From Paenibacillus athensensis (GTDB lineage Bacteria; Bacillota; Bacilli; Paenibacillales; NBRC-103111), in the NCBI RefSeq assembly GCF_004514475.2, contig NZ_MYFO02000001.1, positions 62,001-126,000 on the forward strand: a stretch of 64,000 nt of DNA, read 5' to 3'. The notes beneath the pieces were generated by a model. The model made no database searches, had not been told where the DNA came from, and was given only the letters and a program-made list of their open reading frames with translations. Below are positions 50,003 through 59,585 of the stretch, in pieces (position 1 is the stretch's first letter; each line of letters opens with the position of its first letter). A program made the position numbers and the translations under genes.

Positions 50003-51571
50003 ATGCTGATGCGACGGTTATTGCCGGTTGGTTTGCTGCTGCTGGTCATCTTGTCTATGGTGCTGCCGCTTCCCGCGACGGCGCGGGCCGAAGAAGTCCG
50101 CCCGCAGCAAGTGCTCCTGCTTTACGACAGCCTTGCGTCCGGTACGGCGAAAGCGGGCAATATCGAAGCGCTGGAGCGATTGCTCGCAGCCTTCGGCGTT
50201 CAAACGACGGTGATGTCGTTCGACCGTTATGTGTCTGGCAGCCTTTCGACCTACAGCAAGCTGATTGCCATACGCAACGCCGACGACCTTCCTGCGCTGC
50301 CGCAGGCTTTGCTTGCCGATCTGGAATCTTTCAGCGGCGGTCTGCTGCAGGTAGGGGGACAGCCGCTGGCTCCGGTGCAGCGGAAGCTGCAGCTGGAAAT
50401 CGCGCAAACGGGCGGTGCGGACACGCTAAGCCTGCGCATCGACCAATTCGCACAAGCGGCGATTACGGCCGAAGGCATTCCCTATATTGTCGGACACGCA
50501 GGCAGCGGCTACGGGGAATTCAGCTCGGAAATGCGCGGTAGCGTCAGTCCCTATGGAGTGGCGTTGGACAATTACGCCTATATTCCTTTTTTGGTCAAGG
50601 GCAATTTGACCGAGCTCGCCGCTTCGTATGTGTTGAAGGACTGGCTTGCCGTCAGTGCGTCCGGTCATTATTATGTGCTGCTGAACGGCATTTACCCGTT
50701 CTCCGATCTCGATCTGCTTAATGAGACGGCCGATCGTTTATACGATGCCGGTATTCCGTTTATCGCCAGCGTTCAGCCGGTGCTCGATCACCTGGATTAT
50801 CCCGCTGCGCTGCGCTATCTGGAGACGCTCAAGCATGTGCAGTCGCGCAATGGCAGCATTATCGTCAACGCGCCTGTCGTCGCATCGACGATCGTGCAGG
50901 ATGTTCATGTGCTGCAATCGCAGATGGAAGAATTCCTTGACGCGCTGGCCGGCTACGGCATCGCGCCACTTGGGGTAGGGGCGGAAATGTACTGGTCCTA
51001 CGACCAGCATTATACGCAGGATGGATTGCGCTTTTTCGATTCCAGCATCGTATTTGCCAATGAGAAGATCATGTATCGTTCGCCTGCGGACAGCTCGACC
51101 GCGTTTGCTTCGAATGCCTATACGGTCAAAGCTGGCGAGCTCGCTCCTTACCTGGCCCCGCGACAGGCGCTTGCGCCCCTGCCGATGGACACGGCGCTGG
51201 TGTATCCGTTCCCGCAAAGCCGCAGCGAGCTGGAAGCAATGATGCAGTCGTTGCTCGCGGACTGGTCGACGTTTGCCGACTACAAGAACAGCGAGCATAC
51301 CGTGCGCACCGCGCACAATGAAACCGGCTCGCGCAGCGGACATTTGCAAATTAACGGCACGGCGATTATGATGAACAACAATATTCAGGAAATTCAATCC
51401 GAGCATACGTATGTACAAGAGAACGAAAAAAGCTTTAAAAAGCTGTTTTCCGTGCAAAATAACATTTTCATCGTGTTGATTCTGGTTACGCTGCTATTGT
51501 TCGCTGCGTTCCTGATCATCGGCTACCGCCTCTACAGGCAAAAATATCGACACACGGGGAGGGCGCTATGA
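50003..51571 (+). CDS. ydaL: YdaL-like extracytoplasmic DUF2334 protein
   Basis: 522 residues. A signal peptide (MRRLLPVGLLLLVILSMVLP, ending near ATARA) precedes a DUF2334 domain, a polysaccharide-deacetylase-like fold: GIYPFSDLDLLNETADRLYDAGIPF, ASVQPVLD. A C-terminal transmembrane segment (NIFIVLILVTLLLFAAFLIIGYRL) follows. ATG 50009 is an alternative start. It overlaps the next gene by 4 nt. In Bacillus subtilis YdaL is encoded in the ydaJKLMN exopolysaccharide operon; it probably modifies or binds the polymer outside the cell. Confidence 0.78.
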   Translation: MLMRRLLPVGLLLLVILSMVLPLPATARAEEVRPQQVLLLYDSLASGTAKAGNIEALERLLAAFGVQTTVMSFDRYVSGSLSTYSKLIAIRNADDLPALPQALLADLESFSGGLLQVGGQPLAPVQRKLQLEIAQTGGADTLSLRIDQFAQAAITAEGIPYIVGHAGSGYGEFSSEMRGSVSPYGVALDNYAYIPFLVKGNLTELAASYVLKDWLAVSASGHYYVLLNGIYPFSDLDLLNETADRLYDAGIPFIASVQPVLDHLDYPAALRYLETLKHVQSRNGSIIVNAPVVASTIVQDVHVLQSQMEEFLDALAGYGIAPLGVGAEMYWSYDQHYTQDGLRFFDSSIVFANEKIMYRSPADSSTAFASNAYTVKAGELAPYLAPRQALAPLPMDTALVYPFPQSRSELEAMMQSLLADWSTFADYKNSEHTVRTAHNETGSRSGHLQINGTAIMMNNNIQEIQSEHTYVQENEKSFKKLFSVQNNIFIVLILVTLLLFAAFLIIGYRLYRQKYRHTGRAL

Positions 51572-52818
51572 CCATTTCTGATATTTTAATGCTCATTTCG
51601 GTCATTTGCATATGGACGCTCCTCCTGGTTAACGTTGCCCTGATCGTGGCAGGCTATCTGTATTACATCCAGATTGAAAACAAGGAGGTGCCGCCGCTCG
51701 TCGGCGACCCTCCTTTTGTCACGATTATGGTGCCGGCGCATAACGAGGGCCGCGTGATCGGCCAGACGGTCGAATCGCTGCTGGCGCTGGAGTATCCTCA
51801 CGACCGCTATGAAATAATCGTGATCAACGACAATTCCTCCGATAACAGCAGCGTGCTGCTGGGCGAGCTGCAGCGCAAATACGAGGGGCGCAATCTGATC
51901 ATCATGAATACCGACGCCGTAACCGGAGGCAAGGGCAAGTCGAATGCCTTGAACCTCGGCTTCAAGCAAAGCCGCGGCGAGCTGATCGCCATTTACGACG
52001 CTGACAATACCCCGGAGAAAAAAGCGCTTATGTATCTCGTATCGGAGATTACCCGCGACCCGCTGCTGGGAGCCGTCATCGGCAAATTCCGCACCCGCAA
52101 TCGCGACGTCAACCTGCTGACGCGCTTTATCAACGTCGAGACGCTGTCGTTCCAATGGATGGCGCAGGCCGGACGCTGGAAGCTGTTCAAGCTTTGTACG
52201 ATTCCCGGCACGAACTTTATTATGCGGCGGGAGATTGTGGAGCGGATCGGCGGCTGGGACGTCAAGGCGCTGGCCGAGGATACCGAAATCAGCTTTCGCA
52301 TCTACATGATGGGCTATCGGATCAAGTTTCAGCCGAAAGCCGTTACGTGGGAGCAGGAGCCGCAGACGGTCAAGGTATGGTTCAAGCAGCGGACCCGCTG
52401 GGCGAAGGGCAATATCTACGTCATTGTCAAAAACATTCCGCTGCTGTTCGATCCGGCCGCGCGGCAGGTGCGCTTCGACATATTATATTTTCTGTCGATC
52501 TACTTCCTGCTGCTCACTTCACTGGTGATGTCCGATCTGCTGCTTGTGCTCCATGCGCTCGGGTACGTGGCCACCACCATCGCCGGCTTCAGCTCCTTCC
52601 TGTGGATGCTGGCGGTTACGCTGTTTGTCGTCGGCACGTTCATTACGCTGGTGACGGAAAAAGGAGAAATGCGGTTATCCAACGTATGGATCATTCTGCT
52701 GATGTACATTTCATATTGTCAGATGTGGATGGTCGTTGCCGCTTACGGCATGTACGCCTATATCAAAGACCAGCTGTTTAAACGTGAAGCCAAATGGTAC
52801 AAAACCGAACGGTTTTAG
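51568..52818 (+). CDS. ydaM: YdaM-like membrane glycosyltransferase family 2 (polymer synthase)
   Basis: 416 residues. One N-terminal transmembrane segment, the GT2 catalytic domain with VPAHNEGRVI, the DxD motif IYDADNT, LAEDTEIS and the QxxRW-type motif KQRTRWAKGN, then about three C-terminal transmembrane segments. It matches cellulose- or PNAG-synthase-like processive enzymes but has no PilZ domain, so c-di-GMP control must come from another protein (see the gene at 54923). It makes the exopolysaccharide and extrudes it through its own membrane channel. Confidence 0.9.
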   Translation: MTISDILMLISVICIWTLLLVNVALIVAGYLYYIQIENKEVPPLVGDPPFVTIMVPAHNEGRVIGQTVESLLALEYPHDRYEIIVINDNSSDNSSVLLGELQRKYEGRNLIIMNTDAVTGGKGKSNALNLGFKQSRGELIAIYDADNTPEKKALMYLVSEITRDPLLGAVIGKFRTRNRDVNLLTRFINVETLSFQWMAQAGRWKLFKLCTIPGTNFIMRREIVERIGGWDVKALAEDTEISFRIYMMGYRIKFQPKAVTWEQEPQTVKVWFKQRTRWAKGNIYVIVKNIPLLFDPAARQVRFDILYFLSIYFLLLTSLVMSDLLLVLHALGYVATTIAGFSSFLWMLAVTLFVVGTFITLVTEKGEMRLSNVWIILLMYISYCQMWMVVAAYGMYAYIKDQLFKREAKWYKTERF

Positions 52819-52835
52819 CTAGGAGAGATTAGACG

Positions 52836-54926
52836 ATGAACATACGGAAAGTTGGGCTGGCGGTCTGCTGCGCGCTGTTGCTGCTGCAAGCGGCAGGCGG
52901 GCGCGCCGCGATGGCGGAGGACTTGCCGGCCGCAGCGCCCAAGCAGGTGCAGACGAATTTTACCGACACCTCGCTGCTTGGCGGAATTACATATACGCAA
53001 CAATTTTTTCAAGTGGAATCGTATTGGAGTGTCAAAGCGGTCGAGCTGCATCTCGATTACAAGGTATCGCAGCTGATGCAAAACGAGCGTTCCAGCGTGA
53101 CGGTTTATATCAATAACGTGCCGTTCTATTCGTTTCGGCCCGATCAGGCGGAAACCGTTGAACAGCAGCTGACGCTGGCTGTGCCGGTCGAGCATGTCAT
53201 CGAAGGCGTGAACACGCTGATGGTGCAGGGGCATCTGGAGACGACGGCGCCCGTCGTAGAAAATGCCTGCCTGCCGACCGATACCCGCGATAACTGGCTG
53301 CAGATTGCCAAAACGTCGCGTGTAAACGTCCAATACGACGATGTATCGACGCAAACGAGCATTCGTGATTTCAACGCCCGGTTCATCGGATTGGACACGG
53401 TCAAAAACGGTGAAAATGCCCTGGCCGTTCCGGCTGCGGCTACGCCCGCCGAATTGGAAGCGGCTACGTACGCGCTGTCCGGCTTCGCCAAAGCGAATCA
53501 GGTCGGCGACAAGCCGGTGCCGCTTGTGCCCTACGGCAACGATACGCTGCAGGGCAAGCAGGCGGTGGTGCTGATTGCGCTATATGAGAATTTGCCTGAT
53601 GAGGCCAAAGCGCTGATTCCCGCCGAGTCCGCAGCCAATAAGGCCGTGCTGCAGCTGGCATCGCTGGGGGGCAGAACGACGCTGCTGATCACGTCGTCCG
53701 ATGCCGGGCTGCTGGTCAAGGCGGGGCGATTTGCCGCCAATCAGGGGCTGCTCGGGCAAATTGATGCAGATCGCAAGGAGATCGACACGACCACCGAGGT
53801 CGATACGCCGCCGGTTAGCGTAAGCCGCAATCTGACGTTGACGGAATCCGGCGACAAGCTGGTCGGGGACCGCCACCGGGAGCGCGCGTTTTTCATCTCT
53901 TTGCCGGGTAACCGTTCGATTGCCGACGCCAGCAAGCTGTCGATTCATTACCGCTATGCGCGCAATCTCGATTTTGACCGTTCGATGGTCACGATCCTGA
54001 TCAATGACACGCCGATTGGAAGCAAGCGACTGTCCACGGAGATGGCCGACAGCGATCATATCGATCTGACGATTCCCAAGACGCTTAACATCAGCGGCAA
54101 TTTCTCGGTCAAGGTGGCGTTCGATCTGGAGTTGAAAAACGCCAATTGTATCGAAAATCAGGAGCAGATGCCGTGGGCGTTCATCGAAAAGGATTCGCTG
54201 CTCCAGCTCAATACAAAGGATCGCGCCGATCTGCTGTTCAATAACTACCCGTATCCGCTGTTGCGCGACGGCAGCTACAATCAGGTCGCCGTCGTGCTGC
54301 CGGCGCAGCGCGATCTGTACCTTTACCAGACGCTGACCAATCTGTTCAACCTGCTTGGTCGGTATGCCCAGACCAACACGGGCGAGGTCTTGTATTACGA
54401 GGACACAGTCAATGCCGTCAAGCTCAAGGGTCGCGAGATCATAGCCATAGGCGGCTTCAAGGACAATGCGGTTATCCGCAACAATAACGACAAGCTGTAT
54501 TTCTCTTACGACGACAGCGGACAGGGCTTTGTGTCCAATGAAAAAATGAGCATCGAAGCGAACTACGGCCGGCGCATCGGCACGCTGCAACTGATCGATT
54601 CGCCGTATGAGAGCGGCTTCGGCCTGCTGGCCGTCACCGGCAGCAGCCCGGAATTCGTCTATCTGGCTTCCAAGCTGATCGGCTCGGAAGGCACGCTCTG
54701 GAAGGTATTCGGCGACGGTGCGGTCACCGACAAGGACGGCAATGTGCAGGCTTTCCGCTTCAAGAAGCAGGCGGAGGCGGCCCCGTCGACCAATCTCGGC
54801 GACATCGTGGAGCGTAAGGATGTGCTCGGCTTCATGGCCGCGGCGATGCTGGTCGCCGTGCTTGTGCTTGTTTCCCTGATTTTCTTGGTCCGTAAATACA
54901 GCAGGAAGCGGAGGGATCGCCGATGA
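52836..54926 (+). CDS. ydaN: YdaN-like BcsB family protein
   Basis: 696 residues. A signal peptide (LAVCCALLLLQAAGGRAAMA) precedes two rounds of BcsB-type carbohydrate-binding and flavodoxin-like domains (SYWSVKAVELHLDYKVSQL, VTVYINNVPFYS; KLSIHYRYARNLDFDRSMV, TILINDTPIGSK) and a C-terminal transmembrane anchor (FMAAAMLVAVLVLVSLIFLV). BcsB is the partner of the cellulose synthase that guides the polymer to the outside. It sits between the synthase and the GGDEF-like gene, which it overlaps by 4 nt. Confidence 0.9.
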   Translation: MNIRKVGLAVCCALLLLQAAGGRAAMAEDLPAAAPKQVQTNFTDTSLLGGITYTQQFFQVESYWSVKAVELHLDYKVSQLMQNERSSVTVYINNVPFYSFRPDQAETVEQQLTLAVPVEHVIEGVNTLMVQGHLETTAPVVENACLPTDTRDNWLQIAKTSRVNVQYDDVSTQTSIRDFNARFIGLDTVKNGENALAVPAAATPAELEAATYALSGFAKANQVGDKPVPLVPYGNDTLQGKQAVVLIALYENLPDEAKALIPAESAANKAVLQLASLGGRTTLLITSSDAGLLVKAGRFAANQGLLGQIDADRKEIDTTTEVDTPPVSVSRNLTLTESGDKLVGDRHRERAFFISLPGNRSIADASKLSIHYRYARNLDFDRSMVTILINDTPIGSKRLSTEMADSDHIDLTIPKTLNISGNFSVKVAFDLELKNANCIENQEQMPWAFIEKDSLLQLNTKDRADLLFNNYPYPLLRDGSYNQVAVVLPAQRDLYLYQTLTNLFNLLGRYAQTNTGEVLYYEDTVNAVKLKGREIIAIGGFKDNAVIRNNNDKLYFSYDDSGQGFVSNEKMSIEANYGRRIGTLQLIDSPYESGFGLLAVTGSSPEFVYLASKLIGSEGTLWKVFGDGAVTDKDGNVQAFRFKKQAEAAPSTNLGDIVERKDVLGFMAAAMLVAVLVLVSLIFLVRKYSRKRRDRR

Positions 54927-55777
54927 ACCGCCTGCGCAGCAGTATCGTCTCCGACGCCGCATTCCTGCTTCTGATTTTGGCTTGCTTTATCAGCATCGTG
55001 TTTACGGCAGGCAATCCGAATTTGTACATCCAGAACATTATTTTTCTGAACGTGGCGTTTCTGATTGCCGTGGTCACCTATTTTACGACCGTGACGACAG
55101 GACTGATTCTGAATATCCTGTTCATCTTCGGCTACGGCACGTTCACGCTGTACCAGACGGTGGTCGTTGGCGGACTGATCGGCACGCAGAACTATTTCTG
55201 GCTGATTATGACGCCGGTATTTACCGTGGCTACGTGGCTGCTCACTATGGGCAACCGCCAGTTGCAGCTCGAAAACGAGCAATTGCATAAAGCCAACGCT
55301 TCGCTTGCTACCGTAGACGCTTCCACAAGCCTGAAAACAACCTTGTCGTTCCAGACGGATGCGACGGTGTTTATGGCGCTGTCCACCCGCTACCAGATTC
55401 CGTTGACGCTCATGGTGATTAGCGTGAAATACTGGGATGAGCTCAAGCGGATGATTGGCGAGGAGCAGTTGCTGGAGGCTGTACACGATTTGTCCAAAAT
55501 GAACCAAACGAGCATCCGCACGAACGATTCGCTCTATTTGCTGAATAAGGATAACCCGATGTGGGGCATGCTGCTGTTTACCGACCGCCCGGGCGCCAAC
55601 ATCGTGATTGACAGACTGCGCAGCCGCGTCGATGAGCGCAATCGCGACGAATTCGCGACCAAATACCGCGTCGAGCTGGTGCTGAAAATCGGCGCGGTGG
55701 AATACGACGCCGAGCAGATTCCGAGCCCGCTGGAGTTTATTGCGCAAGCAAAGAAACAACTGGAATTCGACGTCTGA
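54923..55777 (+). CDS. ydaK: YdaK-like membrane protein with degenerate GGDEF domain
   Basis: 284 residues. Four transmembrane segments (about 10-95), a coiled linker (NRQLQLENEQLHKANASLATVD) and a GGDEF-like domain. The GGDEF signature is replaced (LLNKDNPMWGMLLF where the active site would be), and the metal-binding Asp of the first strand is missing (TLMVISVKYW), so it should not make c-di-GMP. In Bacillus subtilis YdaK is a c-di-GMP receptor with the same architecture that activates the Yda polymer machinery. The same role is likely here; binding has not been shown. Confidence 0.8.
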   Translation: MNRLRSSIVSDAAFLLLILACFISIVFTAGNPNLYIQNIIFLNVAFLIAVVTYFTTVTTGLILNILFIFGYGTFTLYQTVVVGGLIGTQNYFWLIMTPVFTVATWLLTMGNRQLQLENEQLHKANASLATVDASTSLKTTLSFQTDATVFMALSTRYQIPLTLMVISVKYWDELKRMIGEEQLLEAVHDLSKMNQTSIRTNDSLYLLNKDNPMWGMLLFTDRPGANIVIDRLRSRVDERNRDEFATKYRVELVLKIGAVEYDAEQIPSPLEFIAQAKKQLEFDV

Positions 55778-56209
55778 TCCTCCCCGCGTACACGGGTAAG
55801 GTGATGGCGGCAAGCCGTACAGGGCGATCTGTACGGCTTTTTGGCGTGATCGGGAAGGAGCAGCAGGCACTGGGGGAAGGGGCGCTCCAGATTCAAAGCC
55901 TGCCGGCAGGGGTAAAACGAAGCAGGAGGCCGGATTTTCTGGCGCTGACTGCCTGCCGTATGCGCTGCGGCACGTCTGACTTCCGCAACGGCGGGCGACT
56001 CCCGGAGCGCGGCGCCCGCCGTGCGGCCGCTGACAGACCTGTGCAGTGGTATGGCGGCTGAAGTCGCGCGGTCGTGGCCGCAAGGGGAGCTGGACAACCT
56101 GCAGCGTCCGTCTCGCTGGCCGTTGTCTGGGAACAGGCAGCCAAGAGCTTGCATGTCCCCAGCCGCAGGCGAGTACACTGAAAGTAAGACCAATTGGAGG
56201 TGTGGTACT
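55778..56209. other. Intergenic region between the exopolysaccharide operon and tspO-like gene
   Basis: Apart from a terminator, I see no gene or recognisable RNA. The region is GC-rich and contains only short, antisense or unsupported open frames. Confidence 0.4.
55811..55842 (+). terminator. Terminator of the exopolysaccharide operon
   Basis: AAGCCGTACAG and CTGTACGGCTT form a perfect 11-bp stem around a 6-nt loop, followed by TTT. Confidence 0.85.
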
Positions 56210-56692
56210 ATGGTATCTTGGATTGTCACTTTTCTCGTTGTGTATGCTTTGTTTTCTGTATCGGGTGTGCTGTTTCCCGTCGACCGGCCTTGGTATGCGA
56301 GCTTGAACAAGCCGGCCTGGAATCCCCCGGCGCCACTGTTCGGCGTGGTGTGGGGCATCCTGTACGCGCTGATCGCCTTGTCGGTGACGATTGTTTACCA
56401 CCGGACGGACAGCTTTCAGACGGCTTCGGCTTTTTATGTGACAGTGCTGTTTGTCAACTATGTGGCGAATCAGGCATTTTCGTTTTTCCAGTTCAAGCTG
56501 CATAGCTTGACGCTGGCGTTCTGGGATACGCTGCTGGTGGCGGTGACGACTTTCCTGCTGCTGGTTGCTACGATTCCGTATTCCAAGGCCGCGGCCTGGC
56601 TGCTGGTGCCGTATTTGCTCTGGACGTGCTTTGCCACATTCCTGGCCTGGACGATTCTGCGGCTGAATCCGCAGGAGGCCCGGGCTTCCTGA
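56210..56692 (+). CDS. TspO/MBR family protein
   Basis: 160 residues, start ATG 56210 behind TTGGAGGTG. Five transmembrane helices with the family motifs WYASLNKPAWNPPAPLFGVVWGILYALIA (broken here at the W-P-x-F-G core) and LLVPYLLWTCFATFLAWTILRLN. TspO binds porphyrins and related ligands in the membrane; roles in bacteria include stress and tetrapyrrole regulation. Monocistronic as far as can be seen, with a full-length product. Confidence 0.93.
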   Translation: MVSWIVTFLVVYALFSVSGVLFPVDRPWYASLNKPAWNPPAPLFGVVWGILYALIALSVTIVYHRTDSFQTASAFYVTVLFVNYVANQAFSFFQFKLHSLTLAFWDTLLVAVTTFLLLVATIPYSKAAAWLLVPYLLWTCFATFLAWTILRLNPQEARAS

Positions 56693-56872
56693 TTCGAGCC
56701 GGCTGCCGACGCGGGGCTGGCAGCGCGGTTTCCAAGCCGTGAGGCGGAAGGAGGCGGAGCGCCTGTTTGATTTTGCGAAAAAGTGTGTAAAGATTTATAG
56801 TAAAATTCAAACCGGCGTGCCATATTAACCAGGAAGAAGGCGCGTTGCCTGTGAAGCGAAGGAGTGTCGTCG

Positions 56873-57706
56873 ATGAACGTGCTGCTGTCCTATGGGAAGA
56901 CGTGGTGGAGGCAGTTCCAGGAAAACGATGCGTTGGGGCTGGCCGCGCAGTGTTCTTATTACTTTTTGTTGTCGGTTTTTCCGTTTTTACTGTTTTTGAT
57001 GAGTCTGTTTGCGTATTTGCCGATCGGCACGCAGGATGTCATCAGCTTGCTCAAGGAATACATCCCCGGCGAGGTGGCCCGCGGCATGGAGGATACGGTG
57101 GTCAGCCTGCTGAACGTCAAACGCGGCGGGGCGTTATCGTTCGGGATCGTGCTGTCGCTGGTGAGCGCCAGCGCAGCGATGAATGCGATTGTGCTGGCGG
57201 TAAACAAGGCGTACGGGCTGTCCGAGCGCCGGAGCTTTATTCATTCGCGTTTTCTGGCGATGATGCTGACGCTCGGGATGCTGATTGTCATTGCGTCGGC
57301 GCTGCTGCTCAGCGTGTTCGGCGAATGGATCGGCGAGTGGCTTTATATCCATACGCATATTTCGCTTGACCATATCCAGACGTGGAACGCGCTGCGCTGG
57401 GTCGTGAATATCGTGATTTTGTTTATTGTATTTACGGGAATTTATTACATCGCTCCAAATACATGTCTGACGTGTAAAAGCGTACTGCCCGGCGCTTTGT
57501 TCGCCGCGCTGGGCTGGCAAGTGACGTCGCTGGGATTTTCGTATTACGTGAACCATTTTACGAATTACAGCGCGACATACGGCAGCTTGGGCGGCGTGAT
57601 CGTGCTGATGACGTGGTTTTATGTCTCGGCGCTGATCATCATTATCGGCGGGGAAATCAATGCCTTGGGGCATTCGCGCCGCGCGAAGCGTCCGGTCAAG
57701 GCTTAG
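56873..57706 (+). CDS. YihY/BrkB family membrane protein
   Basis: 277 residues, start ATG 56873 behind AAGGAG (the GTG at 56864 is a less likely start). About six transmembrane helices, with family-typical segments DALGLAAQCSYYFLLSVFPFLLFL, VSLVSASAAMNAIVLAVNKAYG, YYIAPNT and the conserved GGVIVLMTWFYVSALIIIIGGEINAL near the C-terminus. The family was once called ribonuclease BN, but it is a membrane protein of unknown transport or export function. Confidence 0.9.
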   Translation: MNVLLSYGKTWWRQFQENDALGLAAQCSYYFLLSVFPFLLFLMSLFAYLPIGTQDVISLLKEYIPGEVARGMEDTVVSLLNVKRGGALSFGIVLSLVSASAAMNAIVLAVNKAYGLSERRSFIHSRFLAMMLTLGMLIVIASALLLSVFGEWIGEWLYIHTHISLDHIQTWNALRWVVNIVILFIVFTGIYYIAPNTCLTCKSVLPGALFAALGWQVTSLGFSYYVNHFTNYSATYGSLGGVIVLMTWFYVSALIIIIGGEINALGHSRRAKRPVKA

Positions 57707-57751
57707 AAACCGCAATAAATTGACGCAGGGGGCGAGGTCCCGCATTTCAAA

Positions 57752-57799
57752 GAGGCTGTTCAGCTAGTCAGATCAACCTGACTGCTGGACAGCTTTTTT
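57752..57799 (+). terminator. Rho-independent terminator after the YihY gene
   Basis: GGCTGTTCAGC-AGTCAG pairs with CTGACT-GCTGGACAGC around a 6-nt loop, followed by a six-T run. Confidence 0.8.
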
Positions 57800-57948
57800 G
57801 TCGCGGTGCGGGCCGGCGCGAGTAGTCGGCTCTCGACCGTGGATAAGAGGCGGGTTTAACTGCCGCCGAACAGCGGTACCGCGCTGTGAAAGGCGTTCGC
57901 GGGACGAAAGCGACACCTGCGTATCGCGGGGATGGAGTAAATTTATGA

Positions 57949-57977
57949 TTGACGGACAGTACGGGATCGGTTAGGAT
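57949..57977 (+). promoter_or_regulatory. Promoter of the MFS transporter gene
   Basis: TTGACG (57949-57954), a 17-nt spacer and TAGGAT (57972-57977). Confidence 0.6.
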
Positions 57978-57988
57978 GAAAAAGTCAA

Positions 57989-58037
57989 TTTACTAAATTA
58001 CTTATTTACTAAATAATAAAACCAGTAATTCAGTAAA
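57989..58037. promoter_or_regulatory. Operator-like inverted repeat at the MFS promoter
   Basis: TTTACTAAATTACT (57989-58002) and AGTAATTCAGTAAA (58024-58037) are 13/14 complementary, and a third half-site TTTACTAAAT lies between them. It covers the transcription start region and the 5' leader, a repressor position. Likely recognised by a MarR- or PadR-type regulator encoded elsewhere. Confidence 0.6.
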
Positions 58038-58067
58038 AAGAACATTTTTAATTGGAGTTGATTTCGT

Positions 58068-59264
58068 ATGTTTGCCAATCGTTATGTAAGAACGATTGTA
58101 GGTTCGCGCATCTTTTTGCAGCTCGGGGTCTGGATACGCAATTTTGCCGTGCTGCTGTACGTGACGGATGTCACGCACAATCGTCCGCTGTATGTATCGC
58201 TCATTTCTGTGGTCGAATATGCGCCGATTTTTCTATTTGCGCTCATCGGCGGCACGTTGGCCGACCGCTGGCGTCCCAAGCGCGCAATGGTATGGAGCGA
58301 TGGACTATCGGCGTTGTCCGTGCTGGTTGTGCTGCTGGCGCTGATCGGCGGGCACTGGTACGCGCTGCTGCTCGGTACGCTCGTATCCGCCAGCTTGTCC
58401 CAGCTGTCCCAGCCTTCCGCGCTGAAGCTGTACAAGCGCCACGTCGCTCTCGAACAGCTGCCGCGGGTTATGGCGCTGTCGCAAACGCTGATGGCGATAT
58501 TTACCATATTGGGTCCGGTTATCGGCACGCTGGTGTTTACCCGTTACGGCATTCAGGTCTCGCTGACGCTGACGTTCGTCTGCTTCGCCGTTTCGGCGCT
58601 GGTGCTGTCGCGCCTGCCGCGCGACGCTGAAGAGGAGCGGCGGCAGGAACGCGCAAGCTTCACCGCAGAGATGCAGGCCGGCATTCGCTATTTAATGGGC
58701 AGCGGTCCGCTGCGGGCGTTAAGCGGAGTGCTCGCTGCCACGGGATTTGCCGCAGGCCTTGTGCAGCCGCTGCTGCTGCTGCTCGTCATCGAGCGATTCG
58801 GGCAGGACAAGACGCTGCTGCAATGGCTGCTGATGGCAAACGGCGCAGCGATGCTCGTTGGCGGCGCTGTCGTGATGACGGTGGCCAAGAGGGTCCGTCC
58901 ACAGACGCTGCTTGCGGTGGGGCTAGCCGTCAGTGCAGCTTGCACGGTCGTCGTCGGCTTCTCGATGAGCCTTGCGTTGAGCGTGGCGATGCAAATGATC
59001 AGCGGCTTATTTTATCCGTGTGTGCAGGGCGGGATTCAAACCTTGATTGTCAGCAACACGGAAGCGTCGTTCATGGGAAGGGTCGGAGGTGCGATTACAC
59101 CGATTTTTATGGGCATGATGGTTGTCGGCATGGCTTTGTCGGGTGTGCTGAAAAGCGTGCTTTCGCTGGCAGCCGTTTACACGCTCAGCGGCAGCTTGCT
59201 TGTAGTGGGCGTTGTGCTGCTCGCCCCGCTGTTCAAGCGTAAAAGGAAAGCGGCGACAATCTGA
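58068..59264 (+). CDS. Major facilitator superfamily transporter
   Basis: 398 residues with about 12 transmembrane helices. The loop between helices 2 and 3 has the MFS signature GGTLADRWRPKR, and the overall length fits drug:proton antiporters of the DHA family. Several runs such as SVLVVLLALIGGHWYALLLG are membrane spans. A TGGAG site precedes the ATG. The operator-like repeats upstream suggest induction by a ligand of a local or distant repressor, as is common for multidrug efflux. Confidence 0.9.
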   Translation: MFANRYVRTIVGSRIFLQLGVWIRNFAVLLYVTDVTHNRPLYVSLISVVEYAPIFLFALIGGTLADRWRPKRAMVWSDGLSALSVLVVLLALIGGHWYALLLGTLVSASLSQLSQPSALKLYKRHVALEQLPRVMALSQTLMAIFTILGPVIGTLVFTRYGIQVSLTLTFVCFAVSALVLSRLPRDAEEERRQERASFTAEMQAGIRYLMGSGPLRALSGVLAATGFAAGLVQPLLLLLVIERFGQDKTLLQWLLMANGAAMLVGGAVVMTVAKRVRPQTLLAVGLAVSAACTVVVGFSMSLALSVAMQMISGLFYPCVQGGIQTLIVSNTEASFMGRVGGAITPIFMGMMVVGMALSGVLKSVLSLAAVYTLSGSLLVVGVVLLAPLFKRKRKAATI

Positions 59265-59585
59265 CAGCCGTCGTAGTACGGTCGACACCGCGCGCCGGGA
59301 GTCGCGCGGTGTGCGGATGCTCAAGCGCAGCCGAGGCATCAAGGACGAAGGTGAAGGGGCTGGAAGGGTACTGGTTCGAGACGCAAGGAACGGACATATC
59401 TGGTGCCGGATTTTGCTGAAGGAGCGGTCTGCGGCCCGGTGGTTGGACGGCAGTTTCCGGCGTCCGGGCTGGTTTTCGCCGACTGTCCGCGGTTCGCATG
59501 ACAAGAACGCTGTCCCATGTGAAACGGCGGGAGCTTTTATATTATAATAGCTCTAATACAGCAGATGGGAAGGACGACAGGGGCT
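59265..59585. other. Intergenic region upstream of the nitric oxide synthase gene
   Basis: Contains a 10-bp hairpin (ACACCGCGCG and CGCGCGGTGT at 59285-59312, no T run) that may end MFS transcription. No gene is seen otherwise. A -10-like TATAAT lies at 59543-59548, about 40 nt before the next start codon, with only a weak -35 element. Confidence 0.4.
59543..59548 (+). promoter_or_regulatory. -10 box of the nitric oxide synthase gene
   Basis: A perfect TATAAT within TTATATTATAATAG. The -35 element is not clear. Confidence 0.4.

Noticed and set aside
55843-56209. Search for a riboswitch or small RNA upstream of the tspO-like gene
   Set aside because: I looked for cobalamin, T-box, SAM and c-di-GMP signatures and saw none.
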